Shown in pieces: positions 25,439-35,124 of a stretch of DNA of 64,000 nt (positions are counted from its first letter, which is position 1; each line of letters begins with the position of its first letter). Location: assembly GCF_000153925.1 (NCBI RefSeq), contig NZ_DS264345.1, forward strand, positions 186,001-250,000, given 5' to 3'. Position numbers and translations under genes: made by a program. Below the pieces are notes generated by a model that made no database searches, was not told where the DNA came from, and was given only the letters and a program-made list of their open reading frames with translations. Source of the DNA: [Ruminococcus] torques ATCC 27756 (lineage in GTDB: Bacteria; Bacillota; Clostridia; Lachnospirales; Lachnospiraceae).

Positions 25439-26043
25439 TTTTACTCATTGATAATTATGACAGCTTTTCCTATAACCTTTATCAGATGATCGGCGAGATA
25501 GAACCGGATGTGAAGGTTGTCCGTAATGATGAAATATCTGTGGATGAAATCCGACGTCTGAAGCCGGAGAGGATCATTCTTTCACCCGGACCCGGCAGAC
25601 CGGAAGATGCAGGGATACTCATAGAAGTTGTAAAAGAACTTGGGAAAGAAATTCCAATCCTCGGTGTCTGCCTGGGACATCAGGCAGTCTGCGCGGCCTT
25701 TGGAGCGAAAATTACTTATGCAAAAAAGCAAATGCACGGAAAGCAGTCTCAGATAAAAGTCGATACCGAAACGTTGTTGTTTTCAGGCTGCTCACAGAGC
25801 ATTTTGGCTGCAAGATATCATTCTCTTGCGGCAGACGCCGACACGATTCCGGACAGTCTCTATGTTACCGCCTCCACAAAAGACGGAGAAATCATGGCGA
25901 TACAGCATAAGGAATATCCGATTTACAGTGTGCAGTTCCATCCGGAATCCATTATGACACCGGAGGGAAGACAAATACTTAGAAATTTTATACAAGGAGG
26001 AATAAGATATGATCAAAGAAGCGATCGTAAAAATTGTAAATAA
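25435..26043 (+). CDS. trpG: Anthranilate synthase component II (glutamine amidotransferase)
   Basis: Class I glutaminase that supplies ammonia to TrpE. The triad is visible: Cys in GVCLGHQAV and His/Glu in [25 protein letters not shown] is the oxyanion-side motif. 202 aa. It overlaps trpE by ATGA and trpD by 35 nt. It is not fused to trpD here. Confidence 0.96.
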   Translation: MILLIDNYDSFSYNLYQMIGEIEPDVKVVRNDEISVDEIRRLKPERIILSPGPGRPEDAGILIEVVKELGKEIPILGVCLGHQAVCAAFGAKITYAKKQMHGKQSQIKVDTETLLFSGCSQSILAARYHSLAADADTIPDSLYVTASTKDGEIMAIQHKEYPIYSVQFHPESIMTPEGRQILRNFIQGGIRYDQRSDRKNCK

Positions 26044-27040
26044 GGAAGATCTCACATATGACGAGGCATATACAGTTATGAATGAAATTATGAGCGGACA
26101 GACATCCGAGACGCAGAATGCGGCTTTCCTTGCTGCACTGTCAACCAAAAGCGCCAGAGCAGAGACGACAGATGAAATTGCCGGATGTGCGGCTGCCATG
26201 AGAGCACATGCGACTCGTGTGGAGACCGGAATGGAATTGTTTGAAATCGTAGGAACAGGCGGGGATCATGCACAGAGTTTTAATATTTCGACTACAGCGG
26301 CATTGGTGGCAGCGGCGGCAGGAATGAAGGTTGCCAAGCACGGAAATCGGGCGGCATCCTCCCAATGCGGAACGGCAGACTGTCTGGAAGCTCTCGGAGT
26401 TAATATTCACCAGAATCCGAAAAAGTGTCTGGAACTGTTAAATGAGGCAGGAATGTGCTTTTTCTTTGCACAGGAGTATCATACTTCCATGAAATATGTG
26501 GGGGCAATACGAAAAGAATTAGGTTTTCGTACCGTTTTCAATATTTTAGGCCCGTTGACAAACCCGGGAACACCTACGATGCAGCTGCTGGGAGTATATG
26601 ACGAGTATCTCGTGGAACCTTTGGCGCAGGTATTGCTCGATCTCGGCATCCGACGGGGGATGGTAGTATACGGACAGGATAAGCTGGATGAAATTTCTAT
26701 GAGTGCAGCGACGACCGTATGTGAGATTCGGGACGGATGGTTTCGGACTTTTGTTCTCACACCGGAAGAATTCGGGTTTGAACGCTGCAGTAAAGAAGAT
26801 TTAAAAGGCGGCACACCGAAAGAAAATGCAGAGATCACGCTTGCAATCTTAAAAGGGGAGAAAGGTCCTAAGAGAAATGCCGTATTGCTCAATGCCGGAG
26901 CGGCGCTTTATATCGGCGAAAAAGCGGACAGTATAAAGGCGGGAATTGCACTGGCAGAAGAACTTATTGATTCAGGAAAAGCATTGGATACGCTGCAAAA
27001 GCTGATCGAAGGAAGCAATCGTGGGGAGGGGTGTGTATGA
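26009..27040 (+). CDS. trpD: Anthranilate phosphoribosyltransferase
   Basis: Transfers the phosphoribosyl group of PRPP to anthranilate. The glycine-rich PRPP loop [38 protein letters not shown] and the metal motif QDKLDEIS are present. 343 aa, normal. AAGGAGG precedes ATG 26009, which lies inside the end of trpG. It overlaps trpC by 4 nt. Confidence 0.96.
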   Translation: MIKEAIVKIVNKEDLTYDEAYTVMNEIMSGQTSETQNAAFLAALSTKSARAETTDEIAGCAAAMRAHATRVETGMELFEIVGTGGDHAQSFNISTTAALVAAAAGMKVAKHGNRAASSQCGTADCLEALGVNIHQNPKKCLELLNEAGMCFFFAQEYHTSMKYVGAIRKELGFRTVFNILGPLTNPGTPTMQLLGVYDEYLVEPLAQVLLDLGIRRGMVVYGQDKLDEISMSAATTVCEIRDGWFRTFVLTPEEFGFERCSKEDLKGGTPKENAEITLAILKGEKGPKRNAVLLNAGAALYIGEKADSIKAGIALAEELIDSGKALDTLQKLIEGSNRGEGCV

Positions 27041-27819
27041 CGATTTTAGAACAGCTTGCCGGCTATGCCAGAGAACGAACCGAAAAAGCAAAACAGAAAC
27101 GCCCGCTTTCGACGTTGAGGCAACAGGCCTTTTCAATGCCGAAAGGAAGTTTTGCATTTGAAAATGCGATAAAAAAGCCGGAGCTTTCTTTTATCTGTGA
27201 ATGTAAAAAGGCGTCTCCATCCAGAGGGATCATCGTTAGTGATTTTCCATATATACAGATTGCAAAAGAGTATGAGAACGCCGGAGCAGACTGTATTTCC
27301 GTATTGACAGAACCAGGATGGTTTTTAGGGAAGGATGCATATCTTAGAGAAATCGCCGAAGTAGTATCTATTCCTTGTCTGCGAAAAGATTTTACCGTAG
27401 ATGAATATATGCTCTATGAAGCAAAAGTGTTGGGGGCATCAGCGGTACTTCTGATCTGTTCTATATTAAGTGAGCGGCAGATTCAGGAATATATCGGTAT
27501 CTGTGATGAGATGGGGATTTCGGCTTTGGTAGAGGCACATGATGAAAAAGAAGTGACAATGGCGGTTCGTGCCGGGGCGCGTCTTATAGGAATCAACAAT
27601 CGGAATTTAAAAGATTTTACAGTAGATACAGACAATAGCCGCAGGTTTCGTGAAATGATTCCGCCGGAGATACTGTTTGTTTCGGAAAGTGGAATTTGCA
27701 GCGCCGAAGATGTGAAAAGATTGCGTGAGATCGGCACAGATGCGGTGCTGATCGGAGAAGCGCTTATGAGAACAGAAAACAAGGCGGAAAAGCTGGCTTG
27801 GCTAAGAGGTGCTATATGA
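27037..27819 (+). CDS. trpC: Indole-3-glycerol phosphate synthase
   Basis: TIM-barrel enzyme closing the indole ring. Motifs: [15 protein letters not shown] (catalytic Lys), [40 protein letters not shown] and SESGI. I use ATG 27037, which overlaps the trpD stop and follows GGGGAGGGG, rather than the GTG two codons earlier; 260 aa. It overlaps trpF by ATGA. Confidence 0.96.
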   Translation: MTILEQLAGYARERTEKAKQKRPLSTLRQQAFSMPKGSFAFENAIKKPELSFICECKKASPSRGIIVSDFPYIQIAKEYENAGADCISVLTEPGWFLGKDAYLREIAEVVSIPCLRKDFTVDEYMLYEAKVLGASAVLLICSILSERQIQEYIGICDEMGISALVEAHDEKEVTMAVRAGARLIGINNRNLKDFTVDTDNSRRFREMIPPEILFVSESGICSAEDVKRLREIGTDAVLIGEALMRTENKAEKLAWLRGAI

Positions 27820-28424
27820 CAAAAATAAAATTTTGCGGTTTGTCCCGTCGGTGTGATATTGAAGCGGTAAACGAACTGAAACCGGAATATATCGGATTCG
27901 TATTTGTAAAGACAAGTAAAAGATATGTTTCCTTTGAAAAAGCGGAGGAATTAAAAAGCCTGCTGGATCCAAAGATCAAGGCGGTCGGAGTTTTTGTAAA
28001 TGAAGATTTAAAACGAATCGAAGAAATTTGCGATAAAAAGGTGATCGACATCGTTCAGCTTCATGGGCTAGAAGAAGAGAAGGAACTGAACTATCTGAGA
28101 AGCCGTATTGTTCAGCCGGTCATCAAAGCTTTTTGTATAAAAAAGGAAGAAGATGTCAGACAAGCGGAAAGAAGTCCGGCGGATTTTATTTTATTGGATT
28201 CCGGTGCCGGAACCGGAAGAACTTTTGAATGGGAGTGGATAAAACATATGGAAAGACCGTATTTTCTTGCAGGAGGAATCCATATAGATAATGTAGAAAA
28301 AGCGCTGGAGCAGTTAAAACCTTATGCGATCGATGTAAGCTCCGGAATCGAAACAGAGGGACGAAAAGATAAAAGAAAAATGGCAGCGATTATGACAGCA
28401 GTCAGAAAGGAACGAAAATTATGA
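27816..28424 (+). CDS. trpF: Phosphoribosylanthranilate isomerase
   Basis: Amadori isomerase of tryptophan synthesis. Motifs: [19 protein letters not shown] (catalytic Cys near the start), [27 protein letters not shown] and [21 protein letters not shown] 27816 overlaps the trpC stop; the upstream in-frame TTG is unlikely. 202 aa. Confidence 0.96.
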   Translation: MTKIKFCGLSRRCDIEAVNELKPEYIGFVFVKTSKRYVSFEKAEELKSLLDPKIKAVGVFVNEDLKRIEEICDKKVIDIVQLHGLEEEKELNYLRSRIVQPVIKAFCIKKEEDVRQAERSPADFILLDSGAGTGRTFEWEWIKHMERPYFLAGGIHIDNVEKALEQLKPYAIDVSSGIETEGRKDKRKMAAIMTAVRKERKL

Positions 28425-29611
28425 CGAATCAAAAAGGACGTTTTGGTACTCATGGCGGGCAATATATCCCGGAAACATTGATGAATGCAGTGATCGAATT
28501 GGAAGCAGCATATGAGTATTACAAAAATGATCCGGAATTTAACCGGGAACTCACAGAACTTTTCAACGAATATGCAGGCAGACCTTCCAGACTGTATTAT
28601 GCAGAGAAGATGACGAAAGCTCTTGGGGGAGCAAAAATATATCTGAAACGAGAGGATCTCAACCATACGGGCGCTCATAAGATCAATAATGTGCTTGGAC
28701 AGGCATTGCTTGCAAAAAAAATGGGAAAGACAAGATTGATCGCGGAAACCGGAGCCGGACAGCATGGAGTTGCAACTGCAACGGCTGCCGCGCTTATGGG
28801 GATGGAATGTGTCGTGTTTATGGGAGAAGAAGATACGATCCGGCAGGCTTTGAACGTATATCGGATGCGGCTGCTTGGAGCGGAAGTGATCCCTGTAACG
28901 ACAGGGACGGCAACTTTAAAAGATGCCGTTTCGGAAGCGATGCGTGAATGGACCTCCCGGATCGCCGATACGCACTACTGTCTCGGATCGGTTATGGGAC
29001 CCCATCCGTTTCCTACGATTGTCCGTGATTTTCAGGCAGTTATTTCAAAAGAGATCAAAGAGCAGATCCTTCAAAAAGAAGGGCGGCTTCCGGATGCGGT
29101 GATTGCATGTGTCGGAGGCGGTTCAAATGCGATCGGCAGCTTTTATCATTTTATTGAGGACAAAAAAGTCCGCCTGATCGGCTGTGAAGCGGCAGGCAGG
29201 GGAATTGATACCGATGAAACCGCGGCTACGATCACGACAGGGAGACTTGGGATTTTTCATGGTATGAAATCTTATTTTTGCCAGGATGAATATGGGCAGA
29301 TCGCTCCGGTATATTCTATTTCCGCCGGACTGGATTATCCGGGAGTAGGCCCGGAACATGCCTATCTGCATGATATGGGAAGAGCGGAATATGTGCCGGT
29401 GACGGATGAAGAAGCCGTTTGGGCGTTTGAATATCTGGCAAAGACAGAAGGGATCATTCCGGCGATCGAATCGGCGCATGCAGTTGCTCATGCAATGAAA
29501 GTCGCGCCGTTGATGAGTCCGGAAAAGATAATCGTAGTTACGATTTCCGGCAGAGGAGATAAAGACTGTGCGGCGATCGCCCGATACAGAGGGGAGGATA
29601 TTTATGAGTAA
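28421..29611 (+). CDS. trpB: Tryptophan synthase beta chain
   Basis: PLP enzyme that joins indole and serine. The PLP lysine lies in [11 protein letters not shown]. Other motifs are [16 protein letters not shown], the phosphate-binding loop [10 protein letters not shown] and [11 protein letters not shown] near the C-terminus. 396 aa, the TrpB1 type normally paired with TrpA. It overlaps trpF by 4 nt and trpA by 8 nt. Confidence 0.97.
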   Translation: MTNQKGRFGTHGGQYIPETLMNAVIELEAAYEYYKNDPEFNRELTELFNEYAGRPSRLYYAEKMTKALGGAKIYLKREDLNHTGAHKINNVLGQALLAKKMGKTRLIAETGAGQHGVATATAAALMGMECVVFMGEEDTIRQALNVYRMRLLGAEVIPVTTGTATLKDAVSEAMREWTSRIADTHYCLGSVMGPHPFPTIVRDFQAVISKEIKEQILQKEGRLPDAVIACVGGGSNAIGSFYHFIEDKKVRLIGCEAAGRGIDTDETAATITTGRLGIFHGMKSYFCQDEYGQIAPVYSISAGLDYPGVGPEHAYLHDMGRAEYVPVTDEEAVWAFEYLAKTEGIIPAIESAHAVAHAMKVAPLMSPEKIIVVTISGRGDKDCAAIARYRGEDIYE

Positions 29612-30380
29612 TATCAAGAATGCGTTTAAGAACAAAAAAGCATTTATTGCATTTTTCACCTGTGGAGATCCGGATCTGGAAACAACGAAAAAAGCGATCC
29701 GATCAGCAGTAAAAAACGGTGCGGATCTGATAGAGCTTGGGATTCCGTTCTCTGATCCGACCGCGGAAGGCCCGGTTATTCAGGCGGCAAATTTAAGAGC
29801 TTTGAAAGGTGGGATCACTACCGATAAAATTTTTGCGTTCGTAAGAGAACTGCGCAAAGACATAGATGTACCGTTTGTTTTTATGACGTATACGAATGTG
29901 GTATTTTCTTATGGTGTAGAAAAATTTGTTTCAGAGTGTCAAAAGAGCCGGATTGACGGACTGATCCTGCCGGATCTTCCATTTGAAGAAAAGGAAGAAT
30001 TTCACCCGATCTGTGCCGGATATGGGGTGGATCTGATCTCTATGGTTGCTCCGACTTCTGAAAAGCGGATCGCAAAGATAGCAGGAGAGGCGGAAGGATT
30101 TTTGTATGTTGTCTCGAGCCTCGGCGTGACGGGGATGAGAAGTGAGATTACGACAGACCTGACTTCCATTGTGGCGACCATTCGTGAAAACACCCGGATT
30201 CCGTGTGCGGTCGGCTTTGGAATCTCCACGCCTCAACAGGCAGCCGCGATGGCAGAATATGCGGATGGAGTGATCGTAGGATCTGCGATCGTAAATATAA
30301 TGGAAAAGTATGGGAAGGATGCGCCGCAATATGTCGGCGATTATGTGAAAGAGATGAAAAAAGCGCTGTCTGTATATTGA
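29604..30380 (+). CDS. trpA: Tryptophan synthase alpha chain
   Basis: Cleaves indole-3-glycerol phosphate and channels indole to TrpB. The active-site loop reads [18 protein letters not shown]: the catalytic Glu (ELG) is present, but the Asp that in E. coli TrpA (DPLADGP) helps bind the indole ring is Glu here. Other motifs: [33 protein letters not shown] and [14 protein letters not shown] 29604 follows GGGGAGGATATTT; 258 aa. It is the last gene of the operon; no strong terminator follows. Confidence 0.95.
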   Translation: MSNIKNAFKNKKAFIAFFTCGDPDLETTKKAIRSAVKNGADLIELGIPFSDPTAEGPVIQAANLRALKGGITTDKIFAFVRELRKDIDVPFVFMTYTNVVFSYGVEKFVSECQKSRIDGLILPDLPFEEKEEFHPICAGYGVDLISMVAPTSEKRIAKIAGEAEGFLYVVSSLGVTGMRSEITTDLTSIVATIRENTRIPCAVGFGISTPQQAAAMAEYADGVIVGSAIVNIMEKYGKDAPQYVGDYVKEMKKALSVY

Positions 30381-30423
30381 TATAGAGGGCAGAAAAACTG
30401 GAAAATATGTTTTTCCTAAGATA

Positions 30424-30438
30424 TACTATGTCATAGTA
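30424..30438. repeat. Perfect palindrome upstream of the two-component promoter
   Basis: TACTATG-T-CATAGTA, placed 8 bp before the direct-repeat box at 30447. It may be a second regulator site. Confidence 0.5.
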
Positions 30439-30446
30439 ACAGCATT

Positions 30447-30478
30447 TTAAAGTAGGATTAAGGTGATACGTTTATTTT
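30447..30478 (+). promoter_or_regulatory. Response-regulator box 1 and promoter, before the two-component genes
   Basis: TTAAAGT (30447-30453) and TTAAGGT (30458-30464) are direct repeats with an 11-bp period, the geometry used by OmpR/PhoB-family regulators. A -10-like TATTTT begins 15 bp after the start of the second repeat (30473). The same module recurs at 32572 and 34338. Confidence 0.75.
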
Positions 30479-30551
30479 TAAATAGAAATATAGTTCGCTG
30501 TGAGTAAAGGAAAAAGATAAGTGAAGCGGGCGGAAACAGGAGATATATATT

Positions 30552-31226
30552 ATGCGGTTATTATTGGCAGAAGATGAAAGAGCGCTGTCAAAAGCGCTGA
30601 CAGCGATTTTGGAAAGAAATAATTACTCAGTGGATGCAGTTTATGACGGTCAGAGCGCATTGGACTATCTGGAAGCGGATAATTATGATGGGGTAGTCTT
30701 AGACATTATGATGCCTAAAGTGGATGGACTGACAGTGTTAAGGAAAGTTCGGGAAAGGGGGAATCTGATTCCGATTCTGTTGTTGACAGCCAAATCAGAA
30801 GTGGATGATAAAGTAGAGGGATTGGATGCCGGAGCAAATGATTATCTGGCAAAACCTTTTCATTCAAAAGAACTGCTGGCAAGAATCCGGGCAATCACAA
30901 GAGCGCAGACGGCACAGGCAAATTCCAAATTGAAGATGGGAAATGTCACGCTGGATCGGGCGGCATTTGAACTTTCTACAAGTAAGGGAAGTTTCCGCCT
31001 TGCCAATAAAGAATTTCAGATGTTGGAGCTTTTAATGTGCAATCCGCATCAATTAATTTCTTCTGAACGGTTTTTGGAAAAAATATGGGGATATGACAGT
31101 GAAGCAGAGATAAATGTAGTTTGGGTATATATTTCTTATTTGAGGAAGAAGTTGTCTGCTCTCCACGCAGATATTCAGATCAAAGCGACGAGAAATGCAG
31201 GATATTCTCTGGAGGAGCGGTCATGA
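30552..31226 (+). CDS. OmpR/PhoB-family response regulator
   Basis: 224 aa. The receiver domain (1-115) has acidic residues in LLAEDE, phospho-acceptor D51 in VVLDIMMP, the Thr in LLLTAK and K101 in LAKPF. The winged-helix domain (130-220) has RLANKEFQMLELLMCNPHQL and VWVYISYLRKKL. AGGAG precedes the ATG. It overlaps the kinase gene by ATGA. A direct-repeat box overlaps its own promoter, and two further copies lie before downstream genes, so I infer autoregulation and control of the adjacent surface locus. Confidence 0.93.
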   Translation: MRLLLAEDERALSKALTAILERNNYSVDAVYDGQSALDYLEADNYDGVVLDIMMPKVDGLTVLRKVRERGNLIPILLLTAKSEVDDKVEGLDAGANDYLAKPFHSKELLARIRAITRAQTAQANSKLKMGNVTLDRAAFELSTSKGSFRLANKEFQMLELLMCNPHQLISSERFLEKIWGYDSEAEINVVWVYISYLRKKLSALHADIQIKATRNAGYSLEERS

Positions 31227-32449
31227 TAAAAAAACTTCGTATTAAACTCATCGTAGCGTCCATGATATCTTTGTTTCTTGTACTTTTTATCATAGGAGGG
31301 ATTGCAGGTGTTTTAAACTACAGGAAGATCGCAGAAGATGCTGATCGAATTCTTGAAGTTTTGGAAAAAAATGCAGGACATTTTCCGAAAATGATTCCGG
31401 GAAACGAAAAAGGGGACAGACATGGGATCTCACCGGAGATCCCTTATGAATCCAGATATTTTTCTGTTCTATTGGATGAAAAAGGAGAGGTTATTTTAAC
31501 AGATACGTCAAAGATTGTATCCATAGACACAGAAAATGCAATAGAATACGCATCAGAAGTTTGGGCAAGAGGAAAAGAAAAAGGATTTATGGATCATTAT
31601 CGCTATTGGAAGACGTCTTATGGCGGGGAGATACGTGTTATTTTCTTAGATTGCAGGAGACAGCTGGATAATTTCCTGAACTTTTTGTTTACTACAATGA
31701 TCGTATCTTTCATAGGGCTATTATCGGTTTTGTTTTTGATGATTTATTTTTCCGGGCGTATTGTCAAACCGTTTTCTGATAATTATGAAAAGCAGAAGCG
31801 GTTTATTACGGATGCGGGGCATGAATTAAGGACACCCTTGACGATTATTGAAGCAGACACGGAGGTTTTGGAAATGGACTTCGGTGAGAATGAATGGCTG
31901 CAGGATATTCGGGAACAGACAAAAAGACTTGCGGATCTTACAGGTTCTTTAGTTATGCTTTCCCGTATGGAAGAAGGGCAGAATGGAAATTTGAAAGTAG
32001 AGTTTCCTTTATCTGATATGGTGGAAGAGGTATGTCATACTTTTCAGGCGCCGGCGAAGATACAGGGAATCTGTATGAAAACTGCGATTACACCTATGAT
32101 TTCTATAAAAGGCGATGAAAAAGCAATCCGAAGTCTGATAACGATTTTGCTTGATAATGCCGTCAAATATACGAATGAAAGGGGGAGGATTGACGTTACT
32201 CTCGGGAAAAAGAAAAACCGTATTTATCTGTCTGTATTTAATACGACAGAATATATTTCAAAAGAACAGACTTCTCGTTTATTTGATCGTTTTTATCGGA
32301 CAGATATTTCCAGAAATTCCCAGACAGGAGGATACGGACTTGGACTTTCTATAGCAGCGGCGACAGCAGATTCTCACAAGGGAAAGATCATGGCAGAAAC
32401 AGAAGATGAAAAATCGCTGCGTATTACAGTGACTTTTCCGGGGCAATGA
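31223..32449 (+). CDS. Sensor histidine kinase
   Basis: 408-aa membrane kinase. A first membrane helix at 10-32 and a second at 153-177 enclose an extracytoplasmic sensor domain of about 120 residues with no recognised fold. The phospho-His H200 lies in FITDAGHELRTPLT. The ATPase motifs are LLDNAVKYTNERG (N box), LFDRFYRTDISRN (F box) and GGYGLGLSIAAA (G box). It starts at ATG 31223, overlapping the regulator stop. The input signal is unknown; its regulon suggests cell-surface or phosphate/sulfate-ester status. Confidence 0.92.
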   Translation: MIKKLRIKLIVASMISLFLVLFIIGGIAGVLNYRKIAEDADRILEVLEKNAGHFPKMIPGNEKGDRHGISPEIPYESRYFSVLLDEKGEVILTDTSKIVSIDTENAIEYASEVWARGKEKGFMDHYRYWKTSYGGEIRVIFLDCRRQLDNFLNFLFTTMIVSFIGLLSVLFLMIYFSGRIVKPFSDNYEKQKRFITDAGHELRTPLTIIEADTEVLEMDFGENEWLQDIREQTKRLADLTGSLVMLSRMEEGQNGNLKVEFPLSDMVEEVCHTFQAPAKIQGICMKTAITPMISIKGDEKAIRSLITILLDNAVKYTNERGRIDVTLGKKKNRIYLSVFNTTEYISKEQTSRLFDRFYRTDISRNSQTGGYGLGLSIAAATADSHKGKIMAETEDEKSLRITVTFPGQ

Positions 32450-32509
32450 TGAATAAACAGTACATGAGAAGCGTCAAAGAGATCTCTGTACTGATAATAT
32501 CGAATATGC

Positions 32510-32557
32510 AAAAGGCAGTAAATCTCAGGTTAATAACCTAGGGTTTACTGCCTTTTT
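32510..32557. terminator. Terminator between the kinase and the sulfotransferase genes
   Basis: AAAGGCAGTAAA (32511-32522) and TTTACTGCCTTT (32544-32555) are a perfect 12-bp stem, with an inner AGGTT/AACCT pair and a T-tail. It separates two units that carry the same regulator box. Confidence 0.88.
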
Positions 32558-32571
32558 AAGATGATTTTGTC

Positions 32572-32603
32572 TTAAAGTACAATTAAGGTACAGCGTGTAC
32601 GAT
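32572..32603 (+). promoter_or_regulatory. Response-regulator box 2 and promoter
   Basis: TTAAAGT (32572-32578) and TTAAGGT (32583-32589), 11-bp period. TACGAT at 32598 stands 15 bp after the start of the second repeat, as in boxes 1 and 3. Confidence 0.75.
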
Positions 32604-32701
32604 ATTCCTGTCAATAAAAACGGATAATTTATTTCATCAAGGAGTTTGACGTGGGAAGTTGAAGGTTTTGATGGGATAGAACAGATGGAGGGAACATTTA
32701 G

Positions 32702-34321
32702 ATGGAGATGAAGAAACAAAAAAAGATAATAGGTGGGATGATTTTAGTTTTGGCAGTGACAGCCTGCGCCTCTTTTTTTAAATCGGCGGCAGAAGAAATT
32801 GCACAGGAAGAAACGTCAGAAATATATCAAAATGAAATAAAGACCATTTATACCGAAGCGTATCAAGATGAAGTGGAAACACAGATTGAAGAAGAAAAAA
32901 GCAGCGGAGCATACACAGAGGATAATATGCTGATAAAAGAAAATCCATATGGAACAAATACCTTGTCTTTATACGTTTATTTTACTACGCAGGAGCCGGT
33001 ATCTGTTTCTTACAATGTTTCAGTTCCGGATTTGTCTATCGGTGACTTTTCACAAACGCCGGAAGGGGAAGGAAGATTTGATACGGAACATGAGTTTCAG
33101 GTTATGGGGTTGATACCGGAAGAATGTAATACTATTACATTTACTTTGACAAAAGAAGATGGAAGCGTGGAGATATATTCTTATGTACATGAAATGGGAG
33201 AATTGTCCGGAAAAGAGGAGATTCAGCTGAAACAAACAGAAGCAGCCGAAGGGAGTGAAACTGTTTTAGACGGGTTATACGTCGTTTTAGGAAATGACAG
33301 TGATGAAGAAGATTTCATGTATTATTACGATAATTCCGGTGTGCTCAGAGGAGAAATTCCGTTGATCGGTTACAGGAGCCACAGGCTTTTATTCCGGGAT
33401 GATTGTATGTATTACAGTATATCAGAAAGCAAAATTGCGGCGGTGAATCATCTTGGAAAAGCAGAGAAGATTTATGATACGGGTACATACAGTCTTCATC
33501 ATGATTATGTGTTTGATGATGATGGAAATTTGCTTGTTTTGGCAACAGACACTGAAAGCGACAGTGTGGAAGATCAAATTATTCAGATTAATACGCAGAC
33601 AGGTGAAGTTAGCTGTGTGCTCGATTTGGGAGAGTTATTTTCTGATTATAAAGAAGAATGTACGGAAAATGAAGATGGAGAATTGGATTGGATACATATA
33701 AACACGATACAGTGGATAGGGGACGATGCCGTTTTACTAAGCTCCAGAGAGACTTCGACTATTTTGATGATCGAAGATATTTATGATACTCCTCAGATAA
33801 CATATATGATTGGGGAGGAGAGTTTCTGGGAAGGAACAGGATATGAGGAATTGTTGCTTGAAAAAGATGAGAGTGCGGGAACATTTTCCAATACGGGAGG
33901 GCAGCATTCTGTCACATATGTACAAGATGATTCTTTAAATGCAGGAGAATATTATCTCTATCTGTTTAATAATAATTTCGGAGTAAGTAAGTCGAAACCT
34001 GCTTATGATTGGGAACAGATAGAAGGAATCGAAACATCGATGAAAGAAGGAGAGGAATCCTATTATTATAAATATAAAGTAAATGAAAATAATGGAACCT
34101 ATTCCCTGATACAATCTTTTAAAGTTCCATATTCTGCTTATGTCAGCAGTGCACAGGAGTATAAGGGAAATATTATTATAGATTCCGGTATGCAGGGAAT
34201 TTTCGGAGAATATGACGCATCGGGGAATATCATTCAAGAATTTGAGATGGAACTTGCCGATGAATATATTTACCGTGTATATAAGTATGATTTTGCGGAC
34301 TTCTATTTTGAAAAGCAGTAG
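32702..34321 (+). CDS. Arylsulfotransferase (ASST)-like lipoprotein
   Basis: 539 aa. The signal peptide ends in a lipobox (LAVTAC, Cys22), so it should be anchored outside the membrane. The region 80-180 resembles the ASST N-terminal beta domain (NPYGTNTLSLYVYF ... VSYNVSVPDL). The rest has beta-propeller motifs of bacterial arylsulfate sulfotransferases: SLHHDYVFDDDGNLLVLA, DWIHINTIQWIGDD, VLLSSRETSTILMIED and GGQHSVTYV. These enzymes transfer sulfate between phenols through a His intermediate. Activity is not certain, as key residues were compared from memory. A regulator box lies upstream, and a second box follows before the VTC gene. Confidence 0.75.
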   Translation: MEMKKQKKIIGGMILVLAVTACASFFKSAAEEIAQEETSEIYQNEIKTIYTEAYQDEVETQIEEEKSSGAYTEDNMLIKENPYGTNTLSLYVYFTTQEPVSVSYNVSVPDLSIGDFSQTPEGEGRFDTEHEFQVMGLIPEECNTITFTLTKEDGSVEIYSYVHEMGELSGKEEIQLKQTEAAEGSETVLDGLYVVLGNDSDEEDFMYYYDNSGVLRGEIPLIGYRSHRLLFRDDCMYYSISESKIAAVNHLGKAEKIYDTGTYSLHHDYVFDDDGNLLVLATDTESDSVEDQIIQINTQTGEVSCVLDLGELFSDYKEECTENEDGELDWIHINTIQWIGDDAVLLSSRETSTILMIEDIYDTPQITYMIGEESFWEGTGYEELLLEKDESAGTFSNTGGQHSVTYVQDDSLNAGEYYLYLFNNNFGVSKSKPAYDWEQIEGIETSMKEGEESYYYKYKVNENNGTYSLIQSFKVPYSAYVSSAQEYKGNIIIDSGMQGIFGEYDASGNIIQEFEMELADEYIYRVYKYDFADFYFEKQ

Positions 34322-34337
34322 AAATATATGGCGGGAT

Positions 34338-34369
34338 TTTAAGTAAAATTAAGGTGAGCAGTATATGAT
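34338..34369 (+). promoter_or_regulatory. Response-regulator box 3 and promoter
   Basis: TTTAAGT (34338-34344) and TTAAGGT (34349-34355), 11-bp period. TATGAT at 34364-34369 again begins 15 bp after the start of the second repeat. Confidence 0.75.
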
Positions 34370-34404
34370 CTGTCTGTAAAATATAAAACATATGGAGGAA
34401 TATT

Positions 34405-35124
34405 ATGGCCTATCAAATGACTTTTAAGCGTTATGAATTAAAATATCTGCTTAATAAGAAAGAAAAAGAAGAGATTCTTCTTGCAATGAAACCGCATATG
34501 AAATTGGATGATTATGGAAGAACGGTGATAAGAAATATTTATTTTGACACAGAGAATTTCCGGCTTATCCGGCGGTCGCTGGAAAAGCCGGTATATAAAG
34601 AAAAACTTCGCATCCGAAGTTATAAACCGGTACAGATTACGGATCCGGTATTTGTGGAGATTAAGAAAAAGTATAAATCGGTTGTGTATAAGCGCAGACT
34701 TCTGCTTCCGGAAAAGACAGTGATGGAAAGTTTTCGGACAGGAGAGCCGCTCCCGGTATGTTCGCAGATAGGAGATGAAATACAGTATTTCCGCGAGTAT
34801 TATAAAAACCTTCAGCCATCCGTGTTTTTGTCTTATGAAAGGGAAGCGTTTTATTCCTTAGACGGAAGTGATTTTCGGGTAACGTTTGATGAAAATATTC
34901 TATACCGCAGAAACGACATTTCTTTAGGAAGTGAAATTTATGGACATCCCTTACTGGGAAAACAACAGACATTGATGGAAATTAAAACATCCGGTGGAAT
35001 TCCGCTTTGGATGAGTGAAACGCTTACAAAACATCATTTGTATAAAACATCATTTTCAAAATATGGTTCTGCTTATCAACGTATGATGGAAGCGGCTATG
35101 CAGGGAGAATACTGTTATGCTTAA
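34405..35124 (+). CDS. VTC-domain (polyphosphate polymerase-like) protein
   Basis: 239 aa, a stand-alone VTC domain of the triphosphate-tunnel fold. Family residues include FKRYELKYLLNKKEK, IRNIYFDTENF, KEKLRIRSYKP, VFVEIKKKYKSVVYKRR and TLMEIKTSGGIPLWMSETL: alternating Arg/Lys and Glu residues of the tunnel. In yeast this domain makes polyphosphate; the bacterial single-domain proteins are mostly untested. It overlaps the DUF4956 gene by 8 nt. VTC-DUF4956 pairs are a known genomic association, often with CotH-like kinases, which are absent here. Confidence 0.88.
   Translation: MAYQMTFKRYELKYLLNKKEKEEILLAMKPHMKLDDYGRTVIRNIYFDTENFRLIRRSLEKPVYKEKLRIRSYKPVQITDPVFVEIKKKYKSVVYKRRLLLPEKTVMESFRTGEPLPVCSQIGDEIQYFREYYKNLQPSVFLSYEREAFYSLDGSDFRVTFDENILYRRNDISLGSEIYGHPLLGKQQTLMEIKTSGGIPLWMSETLTKHHLYKTSFSKYGSAYQRMMEAAMQGEYCYA

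Noticed and set aside
30391-30416. Possible terminator after trpA
   Set aside because: GGAAAA-TATG-TTTTTCC is a weak, AT-only stem; I do not call it.
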